Assembly: GCF_002797535.1 (NCBI RefSeq)
Contig: NZ_PGFD01000001.1
Location: forward strand, 62,001 to 126,000
DNA from: Chryseobacterium geocarposphaerae
GTDB lineage: Bacteria > Bacteroidota > Bacteroidia > Flavobacteriales > Weeksellaceae
Direction: 5' to 3'
DNA: 64,000 bases
A model generated the notes under the pieces. It did no database searches. It was not told where the DNA came from and saw only the letters and a program-made list of their open reading frames with translations. Below are positions 44,798-52,595 of this stretch, piece after piece (within the stretch, counting starts at the first letter, position 1; the number at the start of each line of letters is the position of its first letter). Both the position numbers and the translations under genes were made by a program.

Positions 44798-45519
44798 TGG
44801 AAAAAACGCGTATCAATAAATATTTATCAGAAGTCGGATACTGTTCCAGAAGAGCAGCAGATAAGCTTTTGGAAGAAGGAAGAATTACAATAAATGGTAA
44901 AATTCCTGAATTGGGAACAAAAGTTTCTGATGAAGATCTTGTAGAAGTTGATGGAAAACCTATCTGTGAGCCACAAGAAAAACCGGTTTATATTGCTTTC
45001 AATAAGCCTGTTGGAATTGTCTGTACTACAGATACGAAACGCGAAAAAAACAATATTGTTGATTACATCAATCATCCGAAGAGAATTTTCCCGATCGGAA
45101 GGCTGGATAAACCTAGTGAAGGTCTTATTCTGCTGACAAGTGACGGCGATATTGTGAATAAAATCCTTAGAGCGAGGAACAATCATGAAAAAGAATATTT
45201 GGTAAGGGTTGATAAACCAATCACGCCAAAATTCCTGGAGAAAATGCGAAATGGAGTTCCTATTTTAGATACTGTAACTAAAAAATGTGAGGTTGAAAAA
45301 ATAGATGATATGAACTTCAGAATTGTCCTTACACAAGGTCTGAACCGTCAAATCCGTAGAATGTGCGAATTTTTAGGCTATGAAGTGAAAAAGCTTAAAA
45401 GAATCCGTATCATGAATATAAAATTAGATCTTCCGATCGGTAAATGGAGAGATCTGACACATGAAGAGCTTGCTGCGCTGAATATGCATCTGGAAGATTC
45501 AAGTAAAACTGCTGACTAG
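44797..45519 (+). CDS. rluF: RluF-type 23S rRNA pseudouridine synthase
   Basis: A 240-residue RsuA-family enzyme. The S4 RNA-binding domain fills about 1-60 ([26 protein letters not shown]). The catalytic motif [18 protein letters not shown] has D104. [20 protein letters not shown] and [20 protein letters not shown] closely follow E. coli RluF (U2604) rather than RluB or RluE. The exact target in this organism is inferred from that similarity. The start codon overlaps the previous stop by one base. Confidence 0.88.
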   Translation: MEKTRINKYLSEVGYCSRRAADKLLEEGRITINGKIPELGTKVSDEDLVEVDGKPICEPQEKPVYIAFNKPVGIVCTTDTKREKNNIVDYINHPKRIFPIGRLDKPSEGLILLTSDGDIVNKILRARNNHEKEYLVRVDKPITPKFLEKMRNGVPILDTVTKKCEVEKIDDMNFRIVLTQGLNRQIRRMCEFLGYEVKKLKRIRIMNIKLDLPIGKWRDLTHEELAALNMHLEDSSKTAD

Positions 45520-45521
45520 AA

Positions 45522-46811
45522 TTATTTGGTATACAGTCTCATTCTTGTTTCATACTCAGGTTTTAGCTTTAAATATTTCCAGATTTTTCTGTCATCGGGA
45601 TTGCTGATTCTGTAATAAATGATTTTATCTGCAGAATATTTGAAATAGGGATGATTTCTCAGCCATTCTTCAGGAGCTTCTGTTAAGGTATATTTCTGAA
45701 CATTTGAAGTGTTCAGTTGAGCAGTAGCAAGCAGCTTTTGGGTTAATTCAGGATCAATATTGTAAGTAGTCAGAATTTGCTCTTTATTGACAAATCCACC
45801 CAGTTTTTTCCTGAAACCAATCATAGAACCGGCTGCTTTTTCATCAAAACCGAATTCGATAAGCTGTTTGAAAGTGATAGCATTTAAATCCACTTTTGAA
45901 AAATCGGTTTTTTCCTGCTGCTTTATTTTGTTCTCATTATTTGGAGCTGAACTTAATCTGATAAAAGGTTTCATTTCTTCAAACTTTTCTGCAGAAATCA
46001 CAAAACACTTCTGTAGGTCTTCTAAACTTTTAAAACTTCCTTTTAGATTCCGGTCACGATAATTAATAATGGTTTGCGACTGCTTATCAGAAAAACCAAA
46101 AGATTTCCATCCTTCAAGATCTAGTGTATTCGGATCAAAAAGATGATATTGAATGTTGGTCTTTTCATATTTGTTGTTTTTAGAATAATGAGTGAAGTTT
46201 GCCGGAGTCTTTTCCGGAAGGATTAAATAAGGACTCATTTTTTGGAAATTTTCCTCACTGATGATAAAACATTCTTTAAACTTTTCCTTGCTTACAAAAC
46301 TGCCTCCCAAATATTTTTTATATTTCAAAATAGCATCTGCCTGTTTTTCGCTGAATCCCATTTGTATCCAGTCATTGGCTGAATAATGATCTGGATTGAA
46401 TCTTCCTGAGATTGTGACAGTCCTTTTTTCAAAACTTTTGAAATTATTTGATTTTGCTTCTTTATTATTTTCAGGTAATAAAATATAAGTTTCCAGTTCT
46501 GAATATTTTTCTGCGGAAACGGCAAAACACTTCTTGAACTGTTCCTTAGAAATAAATCTCCCACCTATCATCTTTTTATAATTCAGAATTGTGGCTATCT
46601 GTTTTGAAGAAAAGCCTAAATGCTGCCATTGTTCTTCATTCAGATCATTAGGATCAAAATCTGTTAAACTTAAAACAGGGCTGTTTTCTGAAATGAATTT
46701 AATCTCCGGAAAATTTTCACTTTCCGCTTTAGAATAATTCTTAAATGCAAGAAGAATAAGCAGGACAATACCTAATCCTGCTATTTGTGTATAATAGCTT
46801 TTTTTCATCAT
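45522..46811 (-). CDS. Membrane-anchored protein with four or five helix-hairpin-helix repeats (ComEA-like)
   Basis: A 429-residue protein with an N-terminal transmembrane or signal segment at about 7-23. It has repeated units of about 62 residues near 52-113, 138-199, 224-286 and 308-366, plus a weaker fifth near 377-426. Each begins FDPN.L/FNPD and continues with GFS.KQ...IL.YKK..GG.F.SKE.FK.CF.IS, the pattern of ComEA-type HhH domains. Cysteines recur at 95, 181 and 269. HhH pairs usually bind DNA backbone without sequence preference, so a periplasmic DNA-binding or uptake role is plausible but not shown. Its stop lies 2 bp from that of rluF on the other strand. Confidence 0.8.
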   Translation of the reverse strand: MMKKSYYTQIAGLGIVLLILLAFKNYSKAESENFPEIKFISENSPVLSLTDFDPNDLNEEQWQHLGFSSKQIATILNYKKMIGGRFISKEQFKKCFAVSAEKYSELETYILLPENNKEAKSNNFKSFEKRTVTISGRFNPDHYSANDWIQMGFSEKQADAILKYKKYLGGSFVSKEKFKECFIISEENFQKMSPYLILPEKTPANFTHYSKNNKYEKTNIQYHLFDPNTLDLEGWKSFGFSDKQSQTIINYRDRNLKGSFKSLEDLQKCFVISAEKFEEMKPFIRLSSAPNNENKIKQQEKTDFSKVDLNAITFKQLIEFGFDEKAAGSMIGFRKKLGGFVNKEQILTTYNIDPELTQKLLATAQLNTSNVQKYTLTEAPEEWLRNHPYFKYSADKIIYYRISNPDDRKIWKYLKLKPEYETRMRLYTK

Positions 46812-46893
46812 AAAGTAAATTTAATATATAAGCTATATTAAATCTAACAATATGTGAAATAAATTGAGTTTTAGTCTGAATGATTTCCGAAAA

Positions 46894-47244
46894 TCAAACA
46901 CCTTCAGAATCCTTTTCTGCTAATGAATCTTTAAGTTTTAAAAGTTCTGCTTTTACGAATTCTAAGCGGTCTATTAAGGTAACAGTTTCAGAAATTTTGC
47001 TGTTGGTTGTAAGCGCAACACGGGCTCCGTCTAATGTATAGCCTTTTTCTTTTACCAAATGATAAATCATCTGTAAGTTGCTGATATCTTCCGGAGTGAA
47101 ATATCGGTTTCCCTTTTTGTTCTTTTTGGGTTTTATAATTGGAAATTCCTGCTCCCAATAACGTATTAATGAAGTGTTTACATCAAATGCTTTTGCAACT
47201 TCTCCTATTGAATAATACAGCTTATCGGGTAAATTTATCTTCAT
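46894..47244 (-). CDS. MerR-family transcriptional regulator
   Basis: A 116-residue regulator. The MerR DNA-binding domain is clear: YYSIGEVAKAFDVNTSLIRYWEQEFP (helix-turn-helix and first wing), then NRYFTPEDISNLQMIYHLVKEKGYTLDGARVAL (second wing). Only a short helical tail follows, so there is no effector domain. I placed the start at the ATG at 47244 because the upstream TTG start (47265) lies within the -7 box of the gene's own promoter. It is divergent from the AraC-type gene and upstream of the HhH gene (82-bp gap), which it may be co-transcribed with. This short MerR type is common in Flavobacteriia; targets unknown. Confidence 0.88.
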   Translation of the reverse strand: MKINLPDKLYYSIGEVAKAFDVNTSLIRYWEQEFPIIKPKKNKKGNRYFTPEDISNLQMIYHLVKEKGYTLDGARVALTTNSKISETVTLIDRLEFVKAELLKLKDSLAEKDSEGV

Positions 47245-47262
47245 TTTTTGAATCCTAATTTT

Positions 47263-47293
47263 CAAAGATAAAAATTTTTAAAAAACACTACAA
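47263..47293 (-). promoter_or_regulatory. Promoter of the MerR gene: TTG-N20-TATCTTTG
   Basis: On the minus strand TTG at 47293-47291, 20 nt, then TATCTTTG at 47270-47263. Both elements match the Bacteroidota consensus. Confidence 0.7.
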
Positions 47294-47377
47294 ATATATA
47301 AGCTCTGTTTGTGTTTTCAGCGCATAATAAAAGTAAAAATCATTACTGATTTCTGCAGAAAATACTTTTGTTTTCAT

Positions 47378-47385
47378 TATTTTTG
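47378..47385 (+). promoter_or_regulatory. -7 box of the AraC-type gene
   Basis: TATTTTTG, 14 nt before the TTG start at 47400; supports a short leader and the TTG start. Confidence 0.5.
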
Positions 47386-47399
47386 ATTTAAAAATTACA

Positions 47400-48281
47400 T
47401 TGGATTCTATTTCAGTGCTTCATATTGATCTGTTTCAGTCAGGGAAAAGAACCTCTGATTTTTATTTCAGTACACTACAAAATCATCTCATTGTAGGCCA
47501 TCGTCATCTTGAGAAAGCACACCGTCATGATTTTTATGCTACCATTTTATTTACAAAAGGAACCGGAATTCATGAAATTGATTTTCAAAGATATGATGTT
47601 TCTGCAGGGAGCCTGTTTTTTATGTCTCCGGGACAAATCCACAGCTGGGAACTTTCAGAGGATATTGAAGGCTATCTTTTCTTCTGTTTGCAGGATTTTT
47701 ATGAAATGCATTATGTGAATCAGAAGTTGAGAAACTTTCCTTTTTTCGGATCAGTCAATTTCCCGCGAAAATTACAGCTTAATGAAGCCGAATTAAAAGA
47801 AAATCTTAATTTGTTTCTTGAGTTGGAAAGAGAATATCACATCTGGGATATGATGAAAAACGGATATATACTGTCGTTGATGTCGCAGGTTTTTATAAAA
47901 TCTACGAGGCAGTTTTCCAGAGATTTTGATGATCTCGCTTCTTCGGTAAGTATTTCCTATGTTAAACATTACCAGGATTTTGAAAATTACGTAGAGCAAT
48001 ATTTCAGCAAAGAAAAATCGATTACTTTTTATGCCTCATTAATGAATATTTCTCCAAAACATTTAAACCGTATTGCTCAGACGGTAGTGCAAAAAACAGC
48101 AACAGATGTGATCACCGAAAGAACAATTCTTGAAGCTAAAAGAATGCTGATGTATCTGGATGAAAGTCTGGTGGAAGTTGCTTTCAGACTGGGGTATGAA
48201 GAGTATTCTTATTTTGTGAGAGTATTCCGAAAAACTTCCGGAATGACTCCCACGCAGTTTATTAAAAAATACAAGGTTTAG
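47400..48281 (+). CDS. AraC-family transcriptional regulator with cupin sensor
   Basis: A 293-residue regulator. The N-terminal cupin-like sensor shows HRHLEKAHRHDFYATILFTKG, GSLFFMSPGQIHSWEL and YLFFCLQDFYEMHY. The C-terminal AraC double helix-turn-helix covers about 190-293 (FYASLMNISPKHLNRIAQ; EVAFRLGYEEYSYFVRVFRKTSGMTPTQF). The start is TTG: there is no ATG near, and the first in-frame codons begin right behind a -7 box. The ligand is unknown. The gene ends 17 bp from the convergent ccoG stop and is divergent from the MerR gene, so its target is not evident from context. Confidence 0.9.
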   Translation: MDSISVLHIDLFQSGKRTSDFYFSTLQNHLIVGHRHLEKAHRHDFYATILFTKGTGIHEIDFQRYDVSAGSLFFMSPGQIHSWELSEDIEGYLFFCLQDFYEMHYVNQKLRNFPFFGSVNFPRKLQLNEAELKENLNLFLELEREYHIWDMMKNGYILSLMSQVFIKSTRQFSRDFDDLASSVSISYVKHYQDFENYVEQYFSKEKSITFYASLMNISPKHLNRIAQTVVQKTATDVITERTILEAKRMLMYLDESLVEVAFRLGYEEYSYFVRVFRKTSGMTPTQFIKKYKV

Positions 48282-48297
48282 AGTTTACATTCCTGAT

Positions 48298-49740
48298 TTA
48301 TAGTAAAAGCTTGAAAGGTCCTTCGAATATCGTTTCAAAAGAATCTACCATTTCACCTTTTTCATCAAAAACTCCGATGGTCATATTTTGCTTTGAGAAT
48401 TGAATTTCTTTTTCAGGGAAAGTAATATTGATGTTTCCTTTTAAAATCTGATCTCCTTTTAAAATAATTGTATTAGGTCCAAAGAAATCAATTTCACCGT
48501 TTTGAGGAGCAACTACCTTAAGAGTCAATACCTTTTTCTCATTGGTCTTATTTAATAAGGTATAAATAAAAGAATTCGTAATCTTTCCGTTTTTTACAAA
48601 GAATGTAGATCCTGCCGGTTTAATGAATTTTGCTTCCATTGTACCTCTGTCATACATTAGAAAACCTAAAAATCCGATCAGTAGGCAGAGAAATGCTGCG
48701 GTAGCTTTCATTCTTGATGTGAATTTGAATTTCTCCTGGTTTTCAATTTCTGCTTCCGTGGCATAGCGGATCAAACCTTTTGGAAGTCCAACTTTCTCCA
48801 TAATCTCATCACAAGCATCAATACAGGCGGTACAGTTCACGCATTCTAGCTGTTGCCCGTTTCTGATATCAATTCCTGTAGGGCAAACCACCACACATTG
48901 ATGACAATCAATACAATCTCCTTTTCCTACGGCTTTCCGATCTTCATTATTTCTCCATTTTGAACGGTTTTCTCCTCTTTTAAAATCATAATACACATTG
49001 ATAGTTTGTTTGTCAATTAAAACGCCCTGAAGTCTTCCATACGGACAAACGAGCGTGCAAACCTGTTCGCGGAGCCATGCAAAAGTAAAGTAGAAAGCTA
49101 TAGCAAATCCGATCATTCCTAAGAATTTCAAAGAATGATCTACAGGACCTTCCGTGATTATTTTAAAAACTTCTTCATAACCTACAATATACATAAACAT
49201 GACATTGGTAATAATTACCGATATTAAAGCAAAAAGAGTCCATTTTGTAAGTCTTTTCCTGATTTTTTCAGCGTCCCATTCCTGTCGGTCGAGCTTCATC
49301 TGTTTGTTTCGGTCTCCTTCTATCCAGTATTCTATTTTCCTGAAAACACTTTCCATAAAAATGGTCTGTGGACAAAGCCAGCCGCAAAAGATTCTTCCAA
49401 AAACAACAGTGAATAACATTACGAAGATGACAGAAGTTACAGCACCTAAAGCGAGAATGAAAAAATCCTGAAGATAAAAAGGCTGTCCGAAAATAAAGAA
49501 TCTCCTGTCTATTACATTGAATAAGAAAATAGGATTGTTATTGACTTTAATAAATGGCAAACCAAAAAATAAAGCGAGTAAAAGGTAGCTTAAATAGTTT
49601 CTATAATTCGTATATTTTCCTTTTGGTTTTCTTGGAAATACCCACTTTCTCTTTCCGGATTGGTCCATCGTTCCCACCGAATTTCTGAAGTCTTCATAAT
49701 CTGTTTCTATCGGCTGAAAGTTATCGGATTGTATATTCAT
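48298..49740 (-). CDS. ccoG: Cytochrome c oxidase accessory protein CcoG (FixG)
   Basis: A 480-residue membrane ferredoxin-like protein that handles copper for maturation of cbb3-type cytochrome c oxidase. Helices at about 45-65, 90-115, 165-188, 205-224 and 335-355 surround cysteine-rich loops. FCGWLCP (119-123) and CTLVCPYG (228-235) are conserved. Two 4Fe-4S clusters are set by C276/279/282/286 and C300/303/306/310. A periplasmic Ig-like C-terminal domain ends the chain (FSKQNMTIGVFDEKGE). The oxidase operon itself (ccoNOP) is not within the window, so either it lies beyond the upstream region or the accessory gene is detached. Confidence 0.95.
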   Translation of the reverse strand: MNIQSDNFQPIETDYEDFRNSVGTMDQSGKRKWVFPRKPKGKYTNYRNYLSYLLLALFFGLPFIKVNNNPIFLFNVIDRRFFIFGQPFYLQDFFILALGAVTSVIFVMLFTVVFGRIFCGWLCPQTIFMESVFRKIEYWIEGDRNKQMKLDRQEWDAEKIRKRLTKWTLFALISVIITNVMFMYIVGYEEVFKIITEGPVDHSLKFLGMIGFAIAFYFTFAWLREQVCTLVCPYGRLQGVLIDKQTINVYYDFKRGENRSKWRNNEDRKAVGKGDCIDCHQCVVVCPTGIDIRNGQQLECVNCTACIDACDEIMEKVGLPKGLIRYATEAEIENQEKFKFTSRMKATAAFLCLLIGFLGFLMYDRGTMEAKFIKPAGSTFFVKNGKITNSFIYTLLNKTNEKKVLTLKVVAPQNGEIDFFGPNTIILKGDQILKGNINITFPEKEIQFSKQNMTIGVFDEKGEMVDSFETIFEGPFKLLL

Positions 49741-50009
49741 CGTATTGGAAATTGTATTATATCATGTACAGAAAGCATTATTGCTTTTAGTAAATACTCA
49801 TTTTTAAAATTTTTAAATTGAGCTCTTTCATTCTTTCTGCTTCTGCAAATCTCTCAATTAAATAGTTTTACTACTAATATTATCTTCTTCTTAAATAGTA
49901 TTATTCGGACATTTTAAAATATTAAGATAAATGCTTCAAAATGAGAAAATAATCTTTGAATCCGATGATACATGTTGTAAATTGTGCCTATTAAAAAAAT
50001 GTGTGCAGA

Positions 50010-50903
50010 ATGAAAAAAATATTGAAAACCGGCTGGGTTGGTTTGGTTTTAGTATTACTAAGTTGTCAATCAGTAAATAGTAGCAAAATGTTTTATGATG
50101 GTGTAAAGCCCGAAAAGGTTTCTGATAAGTTCAGTTTTACGGAAGGTCCGGCTTCGGATAAAAATGGGAATGTATATTTTACCGATCAGCCTAATGATAA
50201 AATTTATTACTGGGATTGGAAAACCAATAAAATTGTTGAGTTTTTAGATAAAACAGGCAGGGCAAACGGAACCTATTTTGATAAAGAAGATAACCTTATA
50301 ACCTGTTCTGATGATCATGGAGAAATCTGGAAAATTTCAAAGGACAAAAAAGTAGAAGTTTTATCGAAAGGTTTTGAAGGAAAAAGATTAAACGGTCCTA
50401 ATGATCTGTGGATAGATTCTTTTGGAGGAATATATTTTACCGATCCTTTGTATGAAAGAGATTATTGGGTGAATTTTAAGCAGGAAATTCCTCAGAAAAA
50501 CCTGTACTACAGAAATAAAGAAGGGGAAATCTCTAAATTGGAAACGTTCACTCAGCCGAATGGAATTATAGGAAGTGAGAAATTTAAAAAGTTATACGTT
50601 TCAGATATTGATGCAGGAAAAACGTATGTCTATGATATTCTTGGTGAAGGAAAGCTTTCTGAAAAGAAGCTTTTTTGTGAAATGGGTTCAGACGGAATGA
50701 CGTTGGATAAATTTGGCAATCTTTACCTGACAGGAAACGGAGTTTCCGTTTTTAACAGGAAAGGAAAGAAAATCTATCAGATCCCGATCCCTGAAAAATG
50801 GACTTCCAATGTAACTTTCGGAGGTGAAAACGGAAATATTCTGTTTATTACCGCTTCGGAATCTGTCTATGTTTTGCCAACAAAAGTGAAAGGAGGGAAG
50901 TAA
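50010..50903 (+). CDS. SMP-30/gluconolactonase-type lipoprotein
   Basis: A 297-residue secreted beta-propeller. The ATG at 50010 gives a lipoprotein signal (MKKILKTGWVGLVLVLLSC, lipobox LLSC, Cys 19); the GTG at 50001 would only add three residues. The SMP-30/LRE features are FTEGPASDKNGNVYFTDQPN, NGPNDLWIDSFGGIYFTDP, QPNGIIGS and VSDIDAGKTYVYDI, with acidic and Asn residues that bind the catalytic divalent metal in this family. It probably hydrolyses a sugar lactone in the periplasm or at the surface; the substrate is not evident. Transcribed alone between divergent ccoG and the convergent helicase gene. Confidence 0.88.
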   Translation: MKKILKTGWVGLVLVLLSCQSVNSSKMFYDGVKPEKVSDKFSFTEGPASDKNGNVYFTDQPNDKIYYWDWKTNKIVEFLDKTGRANGTYFDKEDNLITCSDDHGEIWKISKDKKVEVLSKGFEGKRLNGPNDLWIDSFGGIYFTDPLYERDYWVNFKQEIPQKNLYYRNKEGEISKLETFTQPNGIIGSEKFKKLYVSDIDAGKTYVYDILGEGKLSEKKLFCEMGSDGMTLDKFGNLYLTGNGVSVFNRKGKKIYQIPIPEKWTSNVTFGGENGNILFITASESVYVLPTKVKGGK

Positions 50904-50914
50904 ATTTAGAACGA

Positions 50915-50974
50915 GGTTAAGATTAAGATTATAAGTAATCTTAACCTTAACCTTAACCTTAACCTAAATCTTAG
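50915..50974. repeat. TTAACC hexamer tandem repeat with inverted partner
   Basis: GGTTAAGATTA (50915-50925) and TAATCTTAACC (50936-50946) form a perfect 11-bp hairpin stem. From 50941 the hexamer TTAACC follows four times in succession, then two degraded units. It lies in the gap between two convergent genes and may act as a transcription end for both. Confidence 0.75.
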
Positions 50975-50976
50975 CC

Positions 50977-52281
50977 TTAATATGCAATTTCCATTTTTAA
51001 TTTTTTTCCTTTAAGCTTTTCATTGCTTAGCTTTTTCAATAGGGAGTTTACTTTATTTCTTGAAACAGCAACATAAGAAGTAGTATCTTTCACTTCGATC
51101 AATCCTACATCTTCTTTCTGTAGCTCACCCTTTTTAAGTAAATATCCAACAATATCTACTTTATTCACCTTGTCTTTTTTACCCGCACTGATGTAAATGG
51201 TCTGAAAAGGCGTTTTTCCCGGAACCTTATTAAATCCGATAACGCTTTCTTCGGGGGTATTTTTTTTAATGAAAGGAAAATTTTCGTCTTCCGTCATAAT
51301 GAGATAGGCGAAACCTTTTGCATTCATTCTTGCGGTACGACCGTTTCTGTGGATGAAAGCGTCTTCTTTTGGTGGCAGCTGATAATGTACGATAGATTCA
51401 ACCTCGGGAATATCAAGACCTCTTGCTGCTAAATCTGTTGTAATTAAAATTCTTGCAGAATCATTTCTGAACTTCAGTAGAGCACGTTCTCTTTCGTCCT
51501 GTTCCATGCCGCCATGAAAGGTTTCTCTGTCGATTCCTTTTTCTCGTAAAAGTTCGGAGATACGGTCAACAGCTTCACGGTGATTACAGAAAATCAAGGT
51601 TCTCTTGTTTCCGATTTTACAGATTAAATTAAAAAGCGTATCCAGCTTTTCTTCCGGAATGGTCATCACTTTTTTTAACTGAATATCAGGTTTTGCTTCA
51701 TTTAATTTTAAAAAGTCTATGATTTTTTCATCGTTTAATCCTGTGAACTTTGGAATCTCATCCATCGCGGTTGCTGATGTCAGAATTCGTTGGGAAAGTC
51801 CTTTTAGCGAATTGCAAATAAATTCCATATCATCATGAAAACCTAATTCCAGGGCTTTATCAAATTCATCCAGAACTAAAGTCTGAATGGTTTTGGGGTC
51901 AAAATTGTTGTTTCTTAAATGATAGACAACTCTTCCCGGAGTTCCAATCAGAACGGCCGGAGCTTCAATCAAATTATTAACCTCAATTTTTTTATCGTGA
52001 CCTCCATAGCAAACCGAAACTTTAAAATCTGTTCCCATGGTTTTGAAAACCTGTTCAATTTGCAATGCCAGCTCTCTCGCAGGGACCAGAATCAACGTCT
52101 GAATTCCGGAAGTTTTCTTTAAGTTTCGAAGAACAGGAAATAAAAATGCCAATGTTTTTCCTGAACCGGTGGGAGAGAGCAGTACAACGTCCTGTTGATT
52201 TTCTGTGGCTTTATAGGTAGATTTCTGCATTTGATTCATTTCCTGAATCTGCAGTTTTTTGTAAATAGATTCTAATTCCAT
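50977..52281 (-). CDS. DEAD-box RNA helicase, DbpA-like, with DEFD motif
   Basis: A 434-residue RNA helicase. Motif I SPTGSGKT is at 36-43, PAREL at 66-70, TPGR at 113-116. Motif II reads VLDEFD at 135-140 instead of the usual DEAD, motif III SAT at 168-170, and HRNGRTARM is motif VI. The C-terminal domain (about 355-434, IYISAGKKDKVNKVDIVGYL, YVAVSR) is the DbpA-type RNA-binding domain, which in E. coli targets 23S rRNA hairpin 92. A ribosome-assembly role is therefore likely. A -7 box ends only 4 nt before the ATG, so translation may start at or near the transcript 5' end. Confidence 0.9.
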   Translation of the reverse strand: MELESIYKKLQIQEMNQMQKSTYKATENQQDVVLLSPTGSGKTLAFLFPVLRNLKKTSGIQTLILVPARELALQIEQVFKTMGTDFKVSVCYGGHDKKIEVNNLIEAPAVLIGTPGRVVYHLRNNNFDPKTIQTLVLDEFDKALELGFHDDMEFICNSLKGLSQRILTSATAMDEIPKFTGLNDEKIIDFLKLNEAKPDIQLKKVMTIPEEKLDTLFNLICKIGNKRTLIFCNHREAVDRISELLREKGIDRETFHGGMEQDERERALLKFRNDSARILITTDLAARGLDIPEVESIVHYQLPPKEDAFIHRNGRTARMNAKGFAYLIMTEDENFPFIKKNTPEESVIGFNKVPGKTPFQTIYISAGKKDKVNKVDIVGYLLKKGELQKEDVGLIEVKDTTSYVAVSRNKVNSLLKKLSNEKLKGKKLKMEIAY

Positions 52282-52285
52282 GGTG

Positions 52286-52293
52286 CAAAGATA
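52286..52293 (-). promoter_or_regulatory. -7 box of the DEAD-box helicase gene
   Basis: TATCTTTG on the minus strand, 4 nt from the ATG at 52281, implies a leaderless message if the start codon is right. No TTG is seen at the usual -33 distance. The rest of the gap to 52443 is AT-rich with no gene. Confidence 0.5.
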
Positions 52294-52443
52294 GTTATTT
52301 CGTTATTGGTTGTTAGTTGATGGTCGTCTAGGTTCAAGGTTTATTGTTTGTTAGCGATGACAATAATCTTTTAAATTTCTTAATCTTAAATAAAAATATT
52401 GTCTGTCAGTGATTTATGATTGAAATCTATATACTGGAAATTA

Positions 52444-52474
52444 TTGTTTATGTTAAATAAAATCCCTATCTTTG
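52444..52474 (+). promoter_or_regulatory. rpsA promoter: TTG-N20-TATCTTTG
   Basis: TTG at 52444-52446, 20 nt, TATCTTTG at 52467-52474: both elements match the Bacteroidota consensus exactly. A start near 52480 gives a leader of about 115 nt before rpsA. Confidence 0.75.
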
Positions 52475-52479
52475 CACCC

Positions 52480-52595
52480 ACTTTTGTGGCGAGAAGGTTT
52501 GAAAAGTAAATAACTCAAAATTAATTACTTCCGTATTTTTTAATCCGCATTTATTCAGACCGTTAAAAAAGAAGGAATACAAATTTTATTAGAAA
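52480..52595 (+). other. Long 5' leader of rpsA
   Basis: About 115 nt of untranslated leader for a ribosomal protein gene. In E. coli S1 represses its own translation through its leader, so feedback control is possible here. I see only a short CCACTTTTGTGG hairpin near 52478-52489 and no stronger structure. Confidence 0.4.

Noticed and set aside
50001..50009. GTG start for the SMP-30-type lipoprotein
   Set aside because: Adds only three residues in front of a standard lipoprotein signal; the ATG at 50010 is sufficient.
49741..50009. AAAGCA-TTAT-TGCTTT inverted repeat at 49772-49787 upstream of ccoG as an FNR-type operator
   Set aside because: It does not match the TTGAT-N4-ATCAA pattern expected for FNR, and a 6-bp inverted repeat is common by chance in AT-rich DNA.
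50915..50974. TTAACC array as a telomere-like end of a linear replicon
   Set aside because: It lies between two ordinary genes with normal sequence on both sides, so it is not a DNA end.
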